A stretch of 64,000 bases of DNA from Marinoscillum sp. 108 (GCF_902506655.1 NZ_LR734808.1:2912501-2976500), one strand, 5' to 3'; shown: positions 7,736 through 17,352, counted from the first letter of the stretch. Made by a program: numbers and translations. The notes: a model not told the origin generated them from the letters alone.

Positions 7736-10700
7736 TCGTGCTGTTGTCCACTTAAACGTCTAAAGTAATCGTTTACTTCCTTTTTATAAAAAGGATTTAA
7801 ATCTAAAGGAATTGTTTTTAACAAATCTATTTCTTGTCTGCGAGCTTTTAAATACTCTTCTACGGCAGGAGGGATATTACGTGTAATATCAGATGCGGTT
7901 TCACCCTCTCTTTCAGGAGACTTTTGCTGCTCTCTCATGGACTCCTCTGCTTCGAGCATGCGAGTGATGATATCCTGCTGTCGATTGATCAATTGTTGGG
8001 TAATTCTTTTATTAACCAGATCGGTTTCGTTTTCTTCCATTTTTTGAATGGCTTCTTTCAATTTGTTCCCGATTCCATCTTTCCCGTCTTCTCCTTCTTT
8101 ACCTGGTTGACCGGCGAGGTTTTTCTGCATTTCTTCCATGGCTTGCCTCAATTGCTCCTGTTCGGCAGCAAGTCGTGCCAGTTCTTCAGATAGTTGTCTT
8201 CCGGATTTCCCGCTTTGTTTTAATTGTTGAATTTGCTCGCTGAGCTGTTTTTGCATTTCGGACATGCTGGGCATGGACTGCTTTTGCTGGCCCTTGCTTT
8301 GAGGTTTTCCCATGGCTTCAGCCATTGACATCTGCATCTGGCTGAGTACATCGTCGAGTAGGAGGGCAAGGTTGTTCATGGAAGTCATGGCATACTGTTG
8401 ATTGCTGGTCGCCTTGCCCTTATTTCTTTCGCGAAGCTCAAACATGGCTGTTTCCAGGTTTCGATTGATTTCGCTCACCTCCCGTGTCACGAAATTACTG
8501 ATTTGCGCGACCCTGCTGGCCAACGAAAGCAGACTGTCTTCAATGACTTCAATATTGGCCATCAGCTTTAGTTGTTCCTGAGAGAGTTCAATGAATCGGG
8601 GATCTACTTGCTCCACTTCCTGAATATCTTTGAGAATTCGTTCCTGTTCGAAAGAGAGTTTGATCAGGTTGTCCAGAATGTCCCGTAGGTTGTCCAGGTT
8701 CTCCTGCATCATGACCATTTCGGCCCCAGCTTGCATATCTTCCAGCTTTTGAGCGGCGGCCTTCATCTTTTGCCCGGCATTCTTCATTTTTTGTCCGGTG
8801 CTGTTCATCCTCTCCTTATTGTTCTGCTCATTTTCCGGACGCTCGCCTTGTTCATTTTCTTCTTCAGACTCTGATGGTTCATCAGGACTCAGTTGATCCT
8901 TGATTTCATCCAGCTTTTCAGAGATCTCTTCCCGATCCTTATTGAGGTCATCCAGAGGCTCAGGGCTTTTGAGTTCCTCATTGAGTTCCTCGGCTTCTTC
9001 CAGGTCTTTCTGGATTTCCTCAAATGCTTTATTGATCTCCTCTTGCTCATTGAGACTTTCTGCGTTTTCGTCTGAGGGTTTGCTTTGCGTTTTCTCACCA
9101 AGCTTTTCCTGCTTTTCACCCAGTTCCTTGAGTTCCTGCGCAGCCTGCTCCAGCTGAGTTTCAAGTTTCATTCGCTTAAAGAGCTCGAGGGCCCTTTCAA
9201 GCTCTTTTTCCAGGTTTTGCTCTTTGTTTTGAATTTTGGACAATTGCTTAAGAACTTCTTCTGAATTGCTTTCCTCTTTCAGGAGTTTCTGAAGCTCATC
9301 GTAGAGCTTCTTGGTTTCTTCATCAAGCACCTCGTTGATAAGGTTCTGCAGCTGCTCAGACTTTTCCTGGAGTTTCTTACTTTGTTTGCCAAATTCCTTC
9401 TGACTTTCAAGAAGCTGTTGATGTTTGAGTTTGAGCTCTTCAATGTCTTTTTCCAGCTTCTTTTTGTCCCGGATCAACTGTTCGAGCATTTTTTGATCCT
9501 GCCAGCCGATCTCTTTTTTGTTTTTCAGTCGTGATTCCAGTTCCTTGAGCTGTTTATTCAATGCTTCTGAGTTCTGAAGGGACTTCTCCAGCTCATTTTG
9601 CGAATTCTCACTTTTACTTTCGATCAGTGACTTGATCTCCTCATTGCTGGGCATTCTCAAGGTGAAACGTGCCGAATAACCAAATTTGGTCCCATTAATG
9701 GCATCATTGTCACCAACACTCACATAGACTGTTAAATACTCTCTATCCTCCAGCTGTAAACTGTCAAAATTCCACTGGTAAATAAACTGCTGACTATTCA
9801 ATGATCGGTCATAGGATATCGGAATTCTGCGATAGGAGTCAGCATTTGCACGTTTGTAATGCAAATTGAGTTGGTTGAAACCATAGTCATCCATGATGCT
9901 ACCGGTGATCAGCAGGGATTGGTAGGTTACAGTGTCGGGAAAGAAATTGGCTTCAATTTCAGGAGCCTGGTCTTTGGTGACGGCTATTTCGTATGCAATT
10001 TTTGATTTATTTCGAGCGTGGTTATTCCTGAGGGCCAGTTCATAATTGAAAGAATTCAGCGCAGTGCGGCTAAGCGCATACGTCTGATCGCCAGTGGATG
10101 TCATGCTGGTGGAGTCACTTTCAGTAATGAAGAATACCTTATCAGCATCTGATGATTTCAAAGTAAAGTGCAATTGACTGCCCTCTGGCACGATGAGGCT
10201 ACCAACATTGGAGGTTTTTTGATCACTGAGGCCGGTGTATTTAGGATACTTGATTTGAATGTTCAAGTCGCGTATTTCCGGCCGTGGATATACTTTTATT
10301 TCATACCGGGGAGAAAAGTACCCTGCGGCCTCTAGTCTGAATTGCTTATCCTTCGAAAGAGCAGGAAAATTGAACTTTAGCTCTTCACCGTTTGCAGACA
10401 TTCTAAACCTGCGCCCATTTTCCACCAGATAGACCTCTTCGGGTAAGCTATTGCCCTTAAGGGCTACTTTTAGTTCGTAATTGTCATTTTGGAAACCAAC
10501 CAAATCACTCAACACATGAAAGGTGAATGGCGCCGGCTTCTCATAGGGCTGATTGAAATGTATAATGCGTGTAGTGCTGTCAATGAAGAGGTTGGGATTA
10601 ATAAACGACACGAGCAGAATAAAAACAGCGACAGCAGATAAGTAGTAGAAGTACTTCAGGTTGACTCTGAAGTTGATGGCCTCCTTGAAGGAGAAAATAG

Positions 10701-11106
10701 TGAGTTCGTTGGTTTTTTGATGAAGGGCGGCGGCAAGTAGTGAGGATTCTGAATTGGAAAGCTCTGAGAGCTGGAGGTAGTTGACGAGTTTATCCTGGAT
10801 TTCGGGGAAGTACCTTCCAATCTCGTGCGCGGCCTGGTGATCACTTATTCCTTTTCGGAGCCTTACCAGTGAAAGTAATGGTGCAAGAACCTGAAACAGA
10901 AGACAGTAGCCGATTAAGAGAACAAAAAGGGAAAACAGCATGAGGCGGATGGTTTCACTAAACCAAAAATACCCCTCTAATAAACTGATAATCAAAAGGA
11001 TAGACCCGAAAAGCACGCCAGAGACAAGCGAACCCTTGAGGATCTTGTTCACAAAATACTTCCGCTTAAATCTGTCTAAATTATTCTTAAGAAGGTCTAC
11101 AGACAT
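7732..11106 (-). CDS. DUF4175 family membrane protein with long coiled coil
   Basis: A 1,124-aa protein. Hydrophobic segments lie near residues 25-45, 55-80 and 152-170 (YFYYLSAVAVFILLVSFIN). A beta-rich extracytoplasmic region follows to about residue 490, and then a very long Glu/Lys/Gln-rich coiled-coil region (about 500-1,060) with low-complexity stretches (SESEEENEQGERPENEQNN; KGQQKQSMPSMSEMQKQL). This layout fits the DUF4175 family of Bacteroidota, whose function is not established. It precedes the RsbW-like gene, overlapping by 4 bp. The coiled coil may build an elongated periplasmic structure, which is inference. Confidence 0.85.
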   Translation of the reverse strand: MSVDLLKNNLDRFKRKYFVNKILKGSLVSGVLFGSILLIISLLEGYFWFSETIRLMLFSLFVLLIGYCLLFQVLAPLLSLVRLRKGISDHQAAHEIGRYFPEIQDKLVNYLQLSELSNSESSLLAAALHQKTNELTIFSFKEAINFRVNLKYFYYLSAVAVFILLVSFINPNLFIDSTTRIIHFNQPYEKPAPFTFHVLSDLVGFQNDNYELKVALKGNSLPEEVYLVENGRRFRMSANGEELKFNFPALSKDKQFRLEAAGYFSPRYEIKVYPRPEIRDLNIQIKYPKYTGLSDQKTSNVGSLIVPEGSQLHFTLKSSDADKVFFITESDSTSMTSTGDQTYALSRTALNSFNYELALRNNHARNKSKIAYEIAVTKDQAPEIEANFFPDTVTYQSLLITGSIMDDYGFNQLNLHYKRANADSYRRIPISYDRSLNSQQFIYQWNFDSLQLEDREYLTVYVSVGDNDAINGTKFGYSARFTLRMPSNEEIKSLIESKSENSQNELEKSLQNSEALNKQLKELESRLKNKKEIGWQDQKMLEQLIRDKKKLEKDIEELKLKHQQLLESQKEFGKQSKKLQEKSEQLQNLINEVLDEETKKLYDELQKLLKEESNSEEVLKQLSKIQNKEQNLEKELERALELFKRMKLETQLEQAAQELKELGEKQEKLGEKTQSKPSDENAESLNEQEEINKAFEEIQKDLEEAEELNEELKSPEPLDDLNKDREEISEKLDEIKDQLSPDEPSESEEENEQGERPENEQNNKERMNSTGQKMKNAGQKMKAAAQKLEDMQAGAEMVMMQENLDNLRDILDNLIKLSFEQERILKDIQEVEQVDPRFIELSQEQLKLMANIEVIEDSLLSLASRVAQISNFVTREVSEINRNLETAMFELRERNKGKATSNQQYAMTSMNNLALLLDDVLSQMQMSMAEAMGKPQSKGQQKQSMPSMSEMQKQLSEQIQQLKQSGKSGRQLSEELARLAAEQEQLRQAMEEMQKNLAGQPGKEGEDGKDGIGNKLKEAIQKMEENETDLVNKRITQQLINRQQDIITRMLEAEESMREQQKSPEREGETASDITRNIPPAVEEYLKARRQEIDLLKTIPLDLNPFYKKEVNDYFRRLSGQQHE

Positions 11107-11136
11107 ATCAATAGTACGAAATTTCTACCTTGGTGA

Positions 11137-11499
11137 TCATAGGCTAAGTCCAAGCTCTTCATTAAAATACTCTAAAGCATGCATTTTAAGTAATTTTTCT
11201 TGCTCCAGCAGGTCGAAATGAGGTAAAGGCTTGAGTAAATTCCAATGTGGCCAGCCTTGGGCATCTATCCCCTCTAGTTCGTAAAACCCGGAAAACGATA
11301 ACAATTTACAAATGGCAATGTGCATTAGGTCTTGCTTTTCCTCTTTTTCATAGGTCTTGGCCCCCATACCTAGTTCCTGCACCCCGATCAAAAACAAAAC
11401 TGCATTGAGATCCTTGGGTCGCTTGCCCATATTTTTCTCCAGCGTATTGAGGAGTGCATTCCATTTTTTTTCAACCTCCAGATCTTTTTGGTAAACCAT
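11137..11499 (-). CDS. Conserved hypothetical protein, 120 aa
   Basis: A soluble, helix-rich 120-aa protein without signal peptide or membrane segment. Recognisable stretches are KRPKDLNAVLFLIGVQELG and the C-terminal EKLLKMHALEYFNEELGLSL. I do not know its function. It is first in the run leading to DUF4175 (30-bp gap) and is divergent from the comF-type gene, with only 24 bp between the two start codons; a promoter for either gene must therefore reach into the other. Confidence 0.7.
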   Translation of the reverse strand: MVYQKDLEVEKKWNALLNTLEKNMGKRPKDLNAVLFLIGVQELGMGAKTYEKEEKQDLMHIAICKLLSFSGFYELEGIDAQGWPHWNLLKPLPHFDLLEQEKLLKMHALEYFNEELGLSL

Positions 11500-11523
11500 T
11501 GTACGAAAATCTTATATTGTGAT

Positions 11524-12225
11524 ATGAATGTTGTTGGGATTATAAAAGAATACCTCCAGGACTTTGTAAGTCTAATTTTTCCAAGAATATGTATTAACTG
11601 TAGTACAATATTAGTTTATCAGGAAGAACACATTTGTATCAAATGCAGACTTTCTCTTCCTAAAACGGATTATCACTTGCAAAATGCTAACCCCTTGAAA
11701 TCAAAGTTTGTTTATGAGCCCAAGGTATTGGGTGTGGTGGCCTATTTGCATTTCAATAAAGGAGGTGTGGCACAGAAACTTGTGCACGAACTGAAATACA
11801 GAGGACAGCAGGAGGTGGGCATCATGTTGGGAGAGTGGTATGGATATGATTTGATCAAGTCGAATTGGCCAGTGGACATGATCATTCCAGTACCCATACA
11901 TAAATCAAAGCTGAGAAAACGAGGATATAATCAGGCAGATTGCTTTGCGGAAGGTTTATCCAGCAGTATGGAAATCCCGGTAAGAACGGACCTGGTGGAG
12001 CGAAAGAAAAGCACGATGAGTCAGACGCGCAAATCCAAAGTGGAGCGATGGCAAAATGTGAATGAAATATACCGAGTGACGAATTCAGCAGAATTACAAG
12101 GCAAGAATCTGCTGGTAGTGGATGATGTACTCACCACAGGGGCTACACTGGGGGAATTGGTTGTAGCCTTGTCGGAAGGCGGAGCAGCTGGGATCTATAT
12201 CGCTACCATAGCCGCTGGGAAATAA
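11524..12225 (+). CDS. ComF family phosphoribosyltransferase-like protein
   Basis: A 233-aa protein with an N-terminal Cys4 zinc-finger pattern (ICINCSTIL ... HICIKCRLSL) and a C-terminal phosphoribosyltransferase fold containing the PRPP loop LLVVDDVLTTGATL. ComF/GntX proteins are linked to DNA uptake in competent bacteria; the biochemical role remains unclear. The conserved block PVPIHKSKLRKRGYNQADCFAEGL is typical. I start at ATG 11524 (MNVVGIIKEYL). The in-frame ATG at 11488 would overlap the divergent gene. A strong hairpin terminator follows directly. Confidence 0.88.
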   Translation: MNVVGIIKEYLQDFVSLIFPRICINCSTILVYQEEHICIKCRLSLPKTDYHLQNANPLKSKFVYEPKVLGVVAYLHFNKGGVAQKLVHELKYRGQQEVGIMLGEWYGYDLIKSNWPVDMIIPVPIHKSKLRKRGYNQADCFAEGLSSSMEIPVRTDLVERKKSTMSQTRKSKVERWQNVNEIYRVTNSAELQGKNLLVVDDVLTTGATLGELVVALSEGGAAGIYIATIAAGK

Positions 12226-12226
12226 A

Positions 12227-12252
12227 AAAGCCGACCAAATTTGGCCGGCTTT
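12227..12252. terminator. Bidirectional hairpin terminator between comF-type gene and gldJ
   Basis: AAAGCCG pairs with CGGCTTT around a CCAAATTTGG core, giving a near-perfect 26-nt hairpin with A- and T-rich flanks. It lies 1 bp after the comF-type stop and 25 bp from the convergent gldJ stop, so it can serve both strands. Confidence 0.8.
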
Positions 12253-12276
12253 ATATATTAAAAACAGGTTATAATC

Positions 12277-13602
12277 TTAGTAATTCGTTCCTGCCCGAAT
12301 CATCGCACACCTAAACCCAATGGTAGAGGTAGCTGAATCCTCAAACAAGAAGCGACGTGTTCCTGGTGACATCCAGTAGGCCACATCAGCCCAGGATCCA
12401 CCTTTATATACTCTTAGTCTCTTCATTGGAGGGTTGTCAGAATTGTATGATTTCTGCAATCCGGTTTTGCTTAACCACTCTTCCTCAGTGTAAGTGGTTT
12501 CGTTTCCTATGAAATTGTAAGCCCCATCATAACCAGACTCAGCATCCAATGTTCCGTCTCTTCTCACAGGGTTCATGTCTTCCATGTCCTGGTAAGATAG
12601 CGGTCTGTAAACATCCTGTACCCATTCGTTTACGTTTCCTGCCATGTTGTAAAGACCAAAATCATTTGGAGGATAATCATATACATAGGTAGGAATCATT
12701 GCTCCGTCGTTTAGCTTTCCGGCTATACCTGCATAATCACCTTTTCCTCTTTTAAAGTTGGCCAGAAAGTAACCCATGCTTTTTCCGTATGGATTTCTAA
12801 GCGCATGACCATCCCAAGGATAAAGTCTTCTGTGTGTCTGGTTTTCATCCAACCACTGGGTACCGATGAGTGCTTGGGCAGCATATTCCCATTCTGCTTC
12901 AGTAGGGAGGCGATAGTTTGGAAGTACCACACCTGATTCCAGAGGAATTCTCGGGAAAGCTCCGGCAGCAGCAGGCTCACCTTCAGCTCCTGCGAATGCA
13001 GCGTCTCCGCCACCTCCACCAAGATCATCATAGAGTCCGGCTCTTTCGGCAAGTGATACGTTCACCACAGTTGTTCTCCATTTGCAGTAGTTCACAGCCT
13101 GTCTCCAGTTTACGCCCACTACGGGGAAATACCTGAAACCTGGGTATCTGTAATAGTGATCCACATAAGGATCATTGTAAGCAAGATCCTTTGCCCAGAC
13201 AGTAGTGTCTGGAAGGTTGTTTTTCCAATAGTACTCGTCAGAGTCCTGCTTGATGTAAAATTCGTACTCCAACCAGTTGATGTTCGCCACCTCAGTTTCA
13301 TCCATATAGAATGAAGCAACCGTAACGGCTCTTTCCACATGATCATTGGTATTGAGAACATCTTCCTCGAAGGTTCCGAGGACAGTTCTACCACCTTCTA
13401 TAAAAATAAGGTTTGGTCCTTCTGGCTGTCCACTGAAATCATTGACCTGAAATCCCCCTTCTTCGTTAAACTCCAATCCTGTAGTCTTACTAATAGCCCC
13501 GGGATTGGTACTCGTGGGGGTTCCTGAACCACAGGAGCTCAGGACTATAGCCATTGCTAACACAGAACCTGAGCCAGCAACAACACTCACAAACTTTTTC
13601 AT
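12277..13602 (-). CDS. gldJ: Gliding motility lipoprotein GldJ
   Basis: A 441-aa lipoprotein (lipobox VLSSC, Cys24) with a formylglycine-generating-enzyme (SUMF1) type fold: GGRTVLGTFEED, NYRLPTEAEWEYAA, GNVNEWVQDVYRP and YKGGSWADVAYWMSPG. GldJ is an outer-membrane-associated part of the gliding/type IX secretion apparatus; in Flavobacterium it stabilises GldK and is needed for motility and secretion. It is a structural relative, not an enzyme. About residues 190-215 there is a Gly/Ala-rich insert (DDLGGGGGDAAFAGAEGE) inside the domain. The gene stands alone between two convergent or co-directional neighbours, with its own promoter region and terminator. Confidence 0.9.
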   Translation of the reverse strand: MKKFVSVVAGSGSVLAMAIVLSSCGSGTPTSTNPGAISKTTGLEFNEEGGFQVNDFSGQPEGPNLIFIEGGRTVLGTFEEDVLNTNDHVERAVTVASFYMDETEVANINWLEYEFYIKQDSDEYYWKNNLPDTTVWAKDLAYNDPYVDHYYRYPGFRYFPVVGVNWRQAVNYCKWRTTVVNVSLAERAGLYDDLGGGGGDAAFAGAEGEPAAAGAFPRIPLESGVVLPNYRLPTEAEWEYAAQALIGTQWLDENQTHRRLYPWDGHALRNPYGKSMGYFLANFKRGKGDYAGIAGKLNDGAMIPTYVYDYPPNDFGLYNMAGNVNEWVQDVYRPLSYQDMEDMNPVRRDGTLDAESGYDGAYNFIGNETTYTEEEWLSKTGLQKSYNSDNPPMKRLRVYKGGSWADVAYWMSPGTRRFLFEDSATSTIGFRCAMIRAGTNY

Positions 13603-13655
13603 AACCTGTTTACTTTAATTGAAACGCTTCAAAATAGTAATAAATACAAATATTT

Positions 13656-13663
13656 CAAAAATA
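13656..13663 (-). promoter_or_regulatory. Possible -7 element upstream of gldJ
   Basis: The minus-strand sequence TATTTTTG fits the Bacteroidota -7 consensus TAnnTTTG and lies 54-61 bp before the gldJ ATG. The surroundings are A+T-rich, so chance matches are easy, and I see no well-spaced -33 TTTG. Confidence 0.35.
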
Positions 13664-13744
13664 CCCTTTATTGACAATCTTTCACACCTATAGTAGTCAT
13701 TTAATAGGAAAATTAAGGATTTATTGTATAAAACACAGCATTAT

Positions 13745-16700
13745 TTAGGCGATCACAGGAGATTTCATGTGATTAAGGACCTGAAGTGCCTCGTTTATGT
13801 CCGTCACATCCTTGATGCTGATGATGAGTTTTTTCTTATGATCCTTCATGCTGCACCTGCGCGGTTGGGACTGGATGAAGCTCAGCACATGGCCAAAAAG
13901 GTCTGATTGGAAGTAGGATTCGTCCTTGTTTTCAGAAACCACACACTTCATGGTTTCATTCTTTACGGTGACTTTCTCAAAACCGAGACCAATGGCGTTC
14001 CAGCGTACCTCAATGGAGGTAATGAGGTTTTTGACTTGCTCCGGGAGTGGGCCAAACCTGTCTTTCAGGCTGGTCACGAATTCTGTAAGCTCCTCTTCGC
14101 TCCGAATACTGTCCACTCTGGAATAGAGATTCAACCTTTCTGATATGTTGGAAACGTACTGGTCTGGAATCAAGATTTCCAAATCGGTTTCAATGATGCA
14201 GTCCTCTTTGATCGCTTGTAGTTTCTTTCTGTCGGGTTCATTTTCAAAAAGGCTCTTGAAGTCTGTTTCCTTCAGTTCCGCCACGGCTTCATCAAGTATT
14301 TTGTGATAAACCTCAAACCCCATGTCATTGATAAATCCACTTTGCTCACTGCCAAGAAGGTTTCCTGCCCCTCGGATATCCAGATCCCGCATGGCCACTT
14401 TGAAGCCATCTCCTAATTCTGAAAATTCTTCCAAAGTGGTCAGGCGCTTTCTCGCATCGGATGAAAGCGTGGAGGTAGGAGGGGTGAGCAAAAAACAATA
14501 AGCTTTCGTATTAGAGCGGCCCACCCGCCCACGCATCTGATGAAGATCCGATAAGCCGAACATGTGGGCACGGTTGATGATAATGGTATTCGCATTGGGG
14601 ATATCCAATCCCGATTCGATGATATTGGTGGAAACCAGCACATCATACTCTGCATTGATGAATTTAAGCATGACCTTTTCGAGCTGCTTACCGTCCATTT
14701 GGCCATGGGCGATCCCAATGCGGGCTTCAGGTACCAGGCGATATACGATGTTGCCAATGTGTTCAATGTCACTTACCCGGTTGTGTACCAGAAACACCTG
14801 CCCGCCCCTGCGCAGCTCGTGACTCACCGCATCACGAATGATTTCTTCATCAAATTCATGGATTTCAGTAGTAACAGGTCGTCTGTTGGGTGGGGGAGTG
14901 GAGATAATGGAAAGATCTCGCGCACCCATCAGTGAAAAGTGAAGGGTTCTGGGAATAGGTGTGGCTGTCAGGGTAAGTGCATCCACATTCACGCGCATCT
15001 CTTTTAGTCGCTCCTTCACTTTCACCCCAAACTTCTGCTCTTCGTCAATAATCATAAGCCCCAGATCTTTGAAGTCCATGTCTTTATTCACGATCCGATG
15101 GGTTCCAATCAGAATATCAATTTGACCTGCTTTCAGTTTTTTCTTGATGTCATTGATTTCTTTGGTACTCTTGAATCGATTGATATAATCCACCGTCACA
15201 GGGAAATCTTCCAACCGACCGGAAAAGGTATGATAGTGCTGCATGGCAAGGATGGTGGTTGGCACCAGCACGGCCACTTGTTTTCCGGAATTGACAGCCT
15301 TGAAGGCGGCCCGAACAGCAATCTCCGTTTTTCCGAACCCAACGTCCCCACAAACCAGACGGTCCATGGGGTGGTTTTGCTCCATGTCTTTTTTCACATC
15401 TGCCGTGGAAAGGGCCTGATCAGGGGTGTCCTGGTATAAAAACGAGGATTCTAATTCTGCTTGTAGGTAATCATCGCCAGGATAAGCAAACCCGGGAGCG
15501 GCTTTTCGTTTGGCATAAAGTTCAATGAGGTCCTTGGCGATATCCTTGACCTTCTTTTTGACTTTCTTTTTCTTGTTTTCCCAGTCCTGAGTGCCCAGTT
15601 TGTTAATGGAAGGGGCCGTACTGTCTTTGCTGGAGTATTTGGAGATTTTGTGAAGAGAGTGAATACTCACATAAAGCAAGTCATCATCTCTGTAGACCAG
15701 TCGTAAGACTTCCTGCTTATTTCCACCTACATCCACAGTATCCAGGCCCGCAAACCGGCCGACCCCATAGTCGATGTGGACCACATAGTCTCCGGCCTGA
15801 AGAGTCTTCAACTCTCTGAGTGTAAGGGATTTGCTTTTAGAAAACTTTTCCTTCGCCCGATACTGATGGAAACGATCAAAGATTTGATGATCTGTATAGC
15901 AGACAAACTCATGGTGATCATCAATAAAGCCCTCTTTCAATGAGGCCCCCACACCATTAAACGTCAGGTCACTGTTAATTTCAAGAAAAATGGTTTCCAG
16001 CCGTTCTAGTTGCTTGGGTGATTCTGCAGTGATGACCTTTTCATAATTTTTGAGCTGAAAAGAAAAAAGATCCTCGGCCAGCAGGTTAAAGTTTTTGTGA
16101 AAGTGGGGCTGTGGCTTTATTCCAAGGTCAAATTCCCTATCGGGTTTCAGGTAGAAACGATGGCCGAATTCTACCCGATTATAATTGTCCAACAGTTTGC
16201 TGAAAGTCTTTTCCGAATCAAAGAGATCCTCCGGGCTGAAAACCACCTGGGTATAACCTCCGGATTTCATGATTCCCTGAAATGATTCGACGGCTTTGTT
16301 GAATCCCTTTTCCACCAGATCAAGGGTTTCCCGGTAGTCCTTCATCCAGATGATTGAATCCTTTGGAATGAAGTCGAAAAATGGTTGTCGCTCTTCTTTT
16401 AGCAATTTGGTTTGTACGTTGGGGATCAGCGTGACCTCCTTCAGGCTGTGGGTCGATAGCTGGCTTTCCGGGTCAAACTCCCGGATACTTTCTATTTCAT
16501 CTCCGAAAAGCTCCAGGCGATAGGGGTAGTCGTGGGCAAAGGAAAAGACATCAATAATACCCCCACGAACAGAGAATTGACCAGCTTCATATACAAAGTC
16601 GCTTCGTTCAAAATCGTAGCTCGAAAGGAGTTCCGTCAGAAATTCCACATCTACTTTTTCTCCAACGGATGCTTTGAAGGTATTTTCTAAAAGTGATCGC

Positions 16701-17104
16701 TTATTGATCACCTTTTCATAAAGGGCATCAGGATAGGTGACTATCTGTAGTCCTTTATTTTTATTGGAATTAATTCGATTCAGTACTTCGGCCCTTTGGA
16801 GAATGTTCGCATTCTCCGTTTCTTCAAACTGATAGGGCTTTTTATAGGAACTGGGAAATAGGAGTAGGTGATCCTCTGCAATAAAATTTCTCAGATCGTT
16901 GATGAAATAGGCGGCTTCCTCTTTATCATGGAGGATGTAAATATTGGTTTTCTGATTGATGGACGAAGTAGCTGCACCAACGAGGGCATCGTAGCTTCCG
17001 GCCATTCCTTTTAGTCGAATCGTTTTTTGAGTACTGACCGCTTCAGAGATACTCTTGATCAGTTCACTACGGGTATAAAAATTTAAAATCTCCTTGGCTT
17101 CCAC
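13745..17104 (-). CDS. mfd: Transcription-repair coupling factor Mfd
   Basis: A 1,119-aa protein of usual length. It removes RNA polymerase stalled at lesions and recruits UvrA. In order: a UvrB-homology region (residues about 1-330), the RNA-polymerase-interacting CarD-like domain (AGDYVVHIDYGVGRFAGLD, about 460-530), RecG-like helicase motifs (Walker A CGDVGFGKTEIA, IIDEEQKFG box, TLTATPIPRTL, MRGRVGRS), and the C-terminal TRCF domain. uvrA is in the same window at 44.6-47.4 kb but not linked. The coding strand is G-rich (+ strand 15001-15060: 21 C, 5 G), opposite to the skew near the candidate origin. Confidence 0.97.
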   Translation of the reverse strand: MEAKEILNFYTRSELIKSISEAVSTQKTIRLKGMAGSYDALVGAATSSINQKTNIYILHDKEEAAYFINDLRNFIAEDHLLLFPSSYKKPYQFEETENANILQRAEVLNRINSNKNKGLQIVTYPDALYEKVINKRSLLENTFKASVGEKVDVEFLTELLSSYDFERSDFVYEAGQFSVRGGIIDVFSFAHDYPYRLELFGDEIESIREFDPESQLSTHSLKEVTLIPNVQTKLLKEERQPFFDFIPKDSIIWMKDYRETLDLVEKGFNKAVESFQGIMKSGGYTQVVFSPEDLFDSEKTFSKLLDNYNRVEFGHRFYLKPDREFDLGIKPQPHFHKNFNLLAEDLFSFQLKNYEKVITAESPKQLERLETIFLEINSDLTFNGVGASLKEGFIDDHHEFVCYTDHQIFDRFHQYRAKEKFSKSKSLTLRELKTLQAGDYVVHIDYGVGRFAGLDTVDVGGNKQEVLRLVYRDDDLLYVSIHSLHKISKYSSKDSTAPSINKLGTQDWENKKKKVKKKVKDIAKDLIELYAKRKAAPGFAYPGDDYLQAELESSFLYQDTPDQALSTADVKKDMEQNHPMDRLVCGDVGFGKTEIAVRAAFKAVNSGKQVAVLVPTTILAMQHYHTFSGRLEDFPVTVDYINRFKSTKEINDIKKKLKAGQIDILIGTHRIVNKDMDFKDLGLMIIDEEQKFGVKVKERLKEMRVNVDALTLTATPIPRTLHFSLMGARDLSIISTPPPNRRPVTTEIHEFDEEIIRDAVSHELRRGGQVFLVHNRVSDIEHIGNIVYRLVPEARIGIAHGQMDGKQLEKVMLKFINAEYDVLVSTNIIESGLDIPNANTIIINRAHMFGLSDLHQMRGRVGRSNTKAYCFLLTPPTSTLSSDARKRLTTLEEFSELGDGFKVAMRDLDIRGAGNLLGSEQSGFINDMGFEVYHKILDEAVAELKETDFKSLFENEPDRKKLQAIKEDCIIETDLEILIPDQYVSNISERLNLYSRVDSIRSEEELTEFVTSLKDRFGPLPEQVKNLITSIEVRWNAIGLGFEKVTVKNETMKCVVSENKDESYFQSDLFGHVLSFIQSQPRRCSMKDHKKKLIISIKDVTDINEALQVLNHMKSPVIA

Positions 17105-17121
17105 AATGCTTTATTAGACCG

Positions 17122-17129
17122 CAAAAATA
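17122..17129 (-). promoter_or_regulatory. Possible -7 element of mfd
   Basis: Minus-strand TATTTTTG fits TAnnTTTG, 18-25 bp before the mfd ATG, implying a very short leader. No correctly spaced -33 element is obvious. Confidence 0.35.
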
Positions 17130-17307
17130 GTTGAATAATCTCCAACCATCTCCAAGAGGCAGAAACCAAAAAGAGGATGAAGTGTTTTTTACAACGAAGG
17201 AACCGGAATGATTCGTATTCACTGAATAAATTACATTATTTCCAGAAAAAATTGAAACATTTTGTTTTTAAGAGAGTATACATGTTCTAGTTGCGTACAA
17301 TAATTGC
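17130..17307 (+). ncRNA. Possible small RNA or leader ending at tandem terminators
   Basis: The 344-bp gap between the divergent mfd and nuclease genes holds no convincing ORF, yet two plus-strand terminator-like hairpins stand in tandem (17308-17340 and 17353-17390). Neither adjacent gene is transcribed into them: mfd runs away on the minus strand and the nuclease starts downstream. A separate short transcript is the simplest explanation. Its 5' end is not defined; I see no perfect TAnnTTTG on the + strand here. No match to a known RNA family is recognised. Confidence 0.35.
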
Positions 17308-17339
17308 GGAATTACTCGTTCATAGAGTAATCCTTTTTT
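17308..17339 (+). terminator. Rho-independent terminator 1
   Basis: GGAATTACTC pairs with GAGTAATCC (one bulged A) around loop GTTCATA, followed directly by TTTTTT (17334-17339). It is a classical intrinsic terminator reading on the + strand. Confidence 0.75.
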
Positions 17340-17352
17340 AGGTTAGGTTGGT

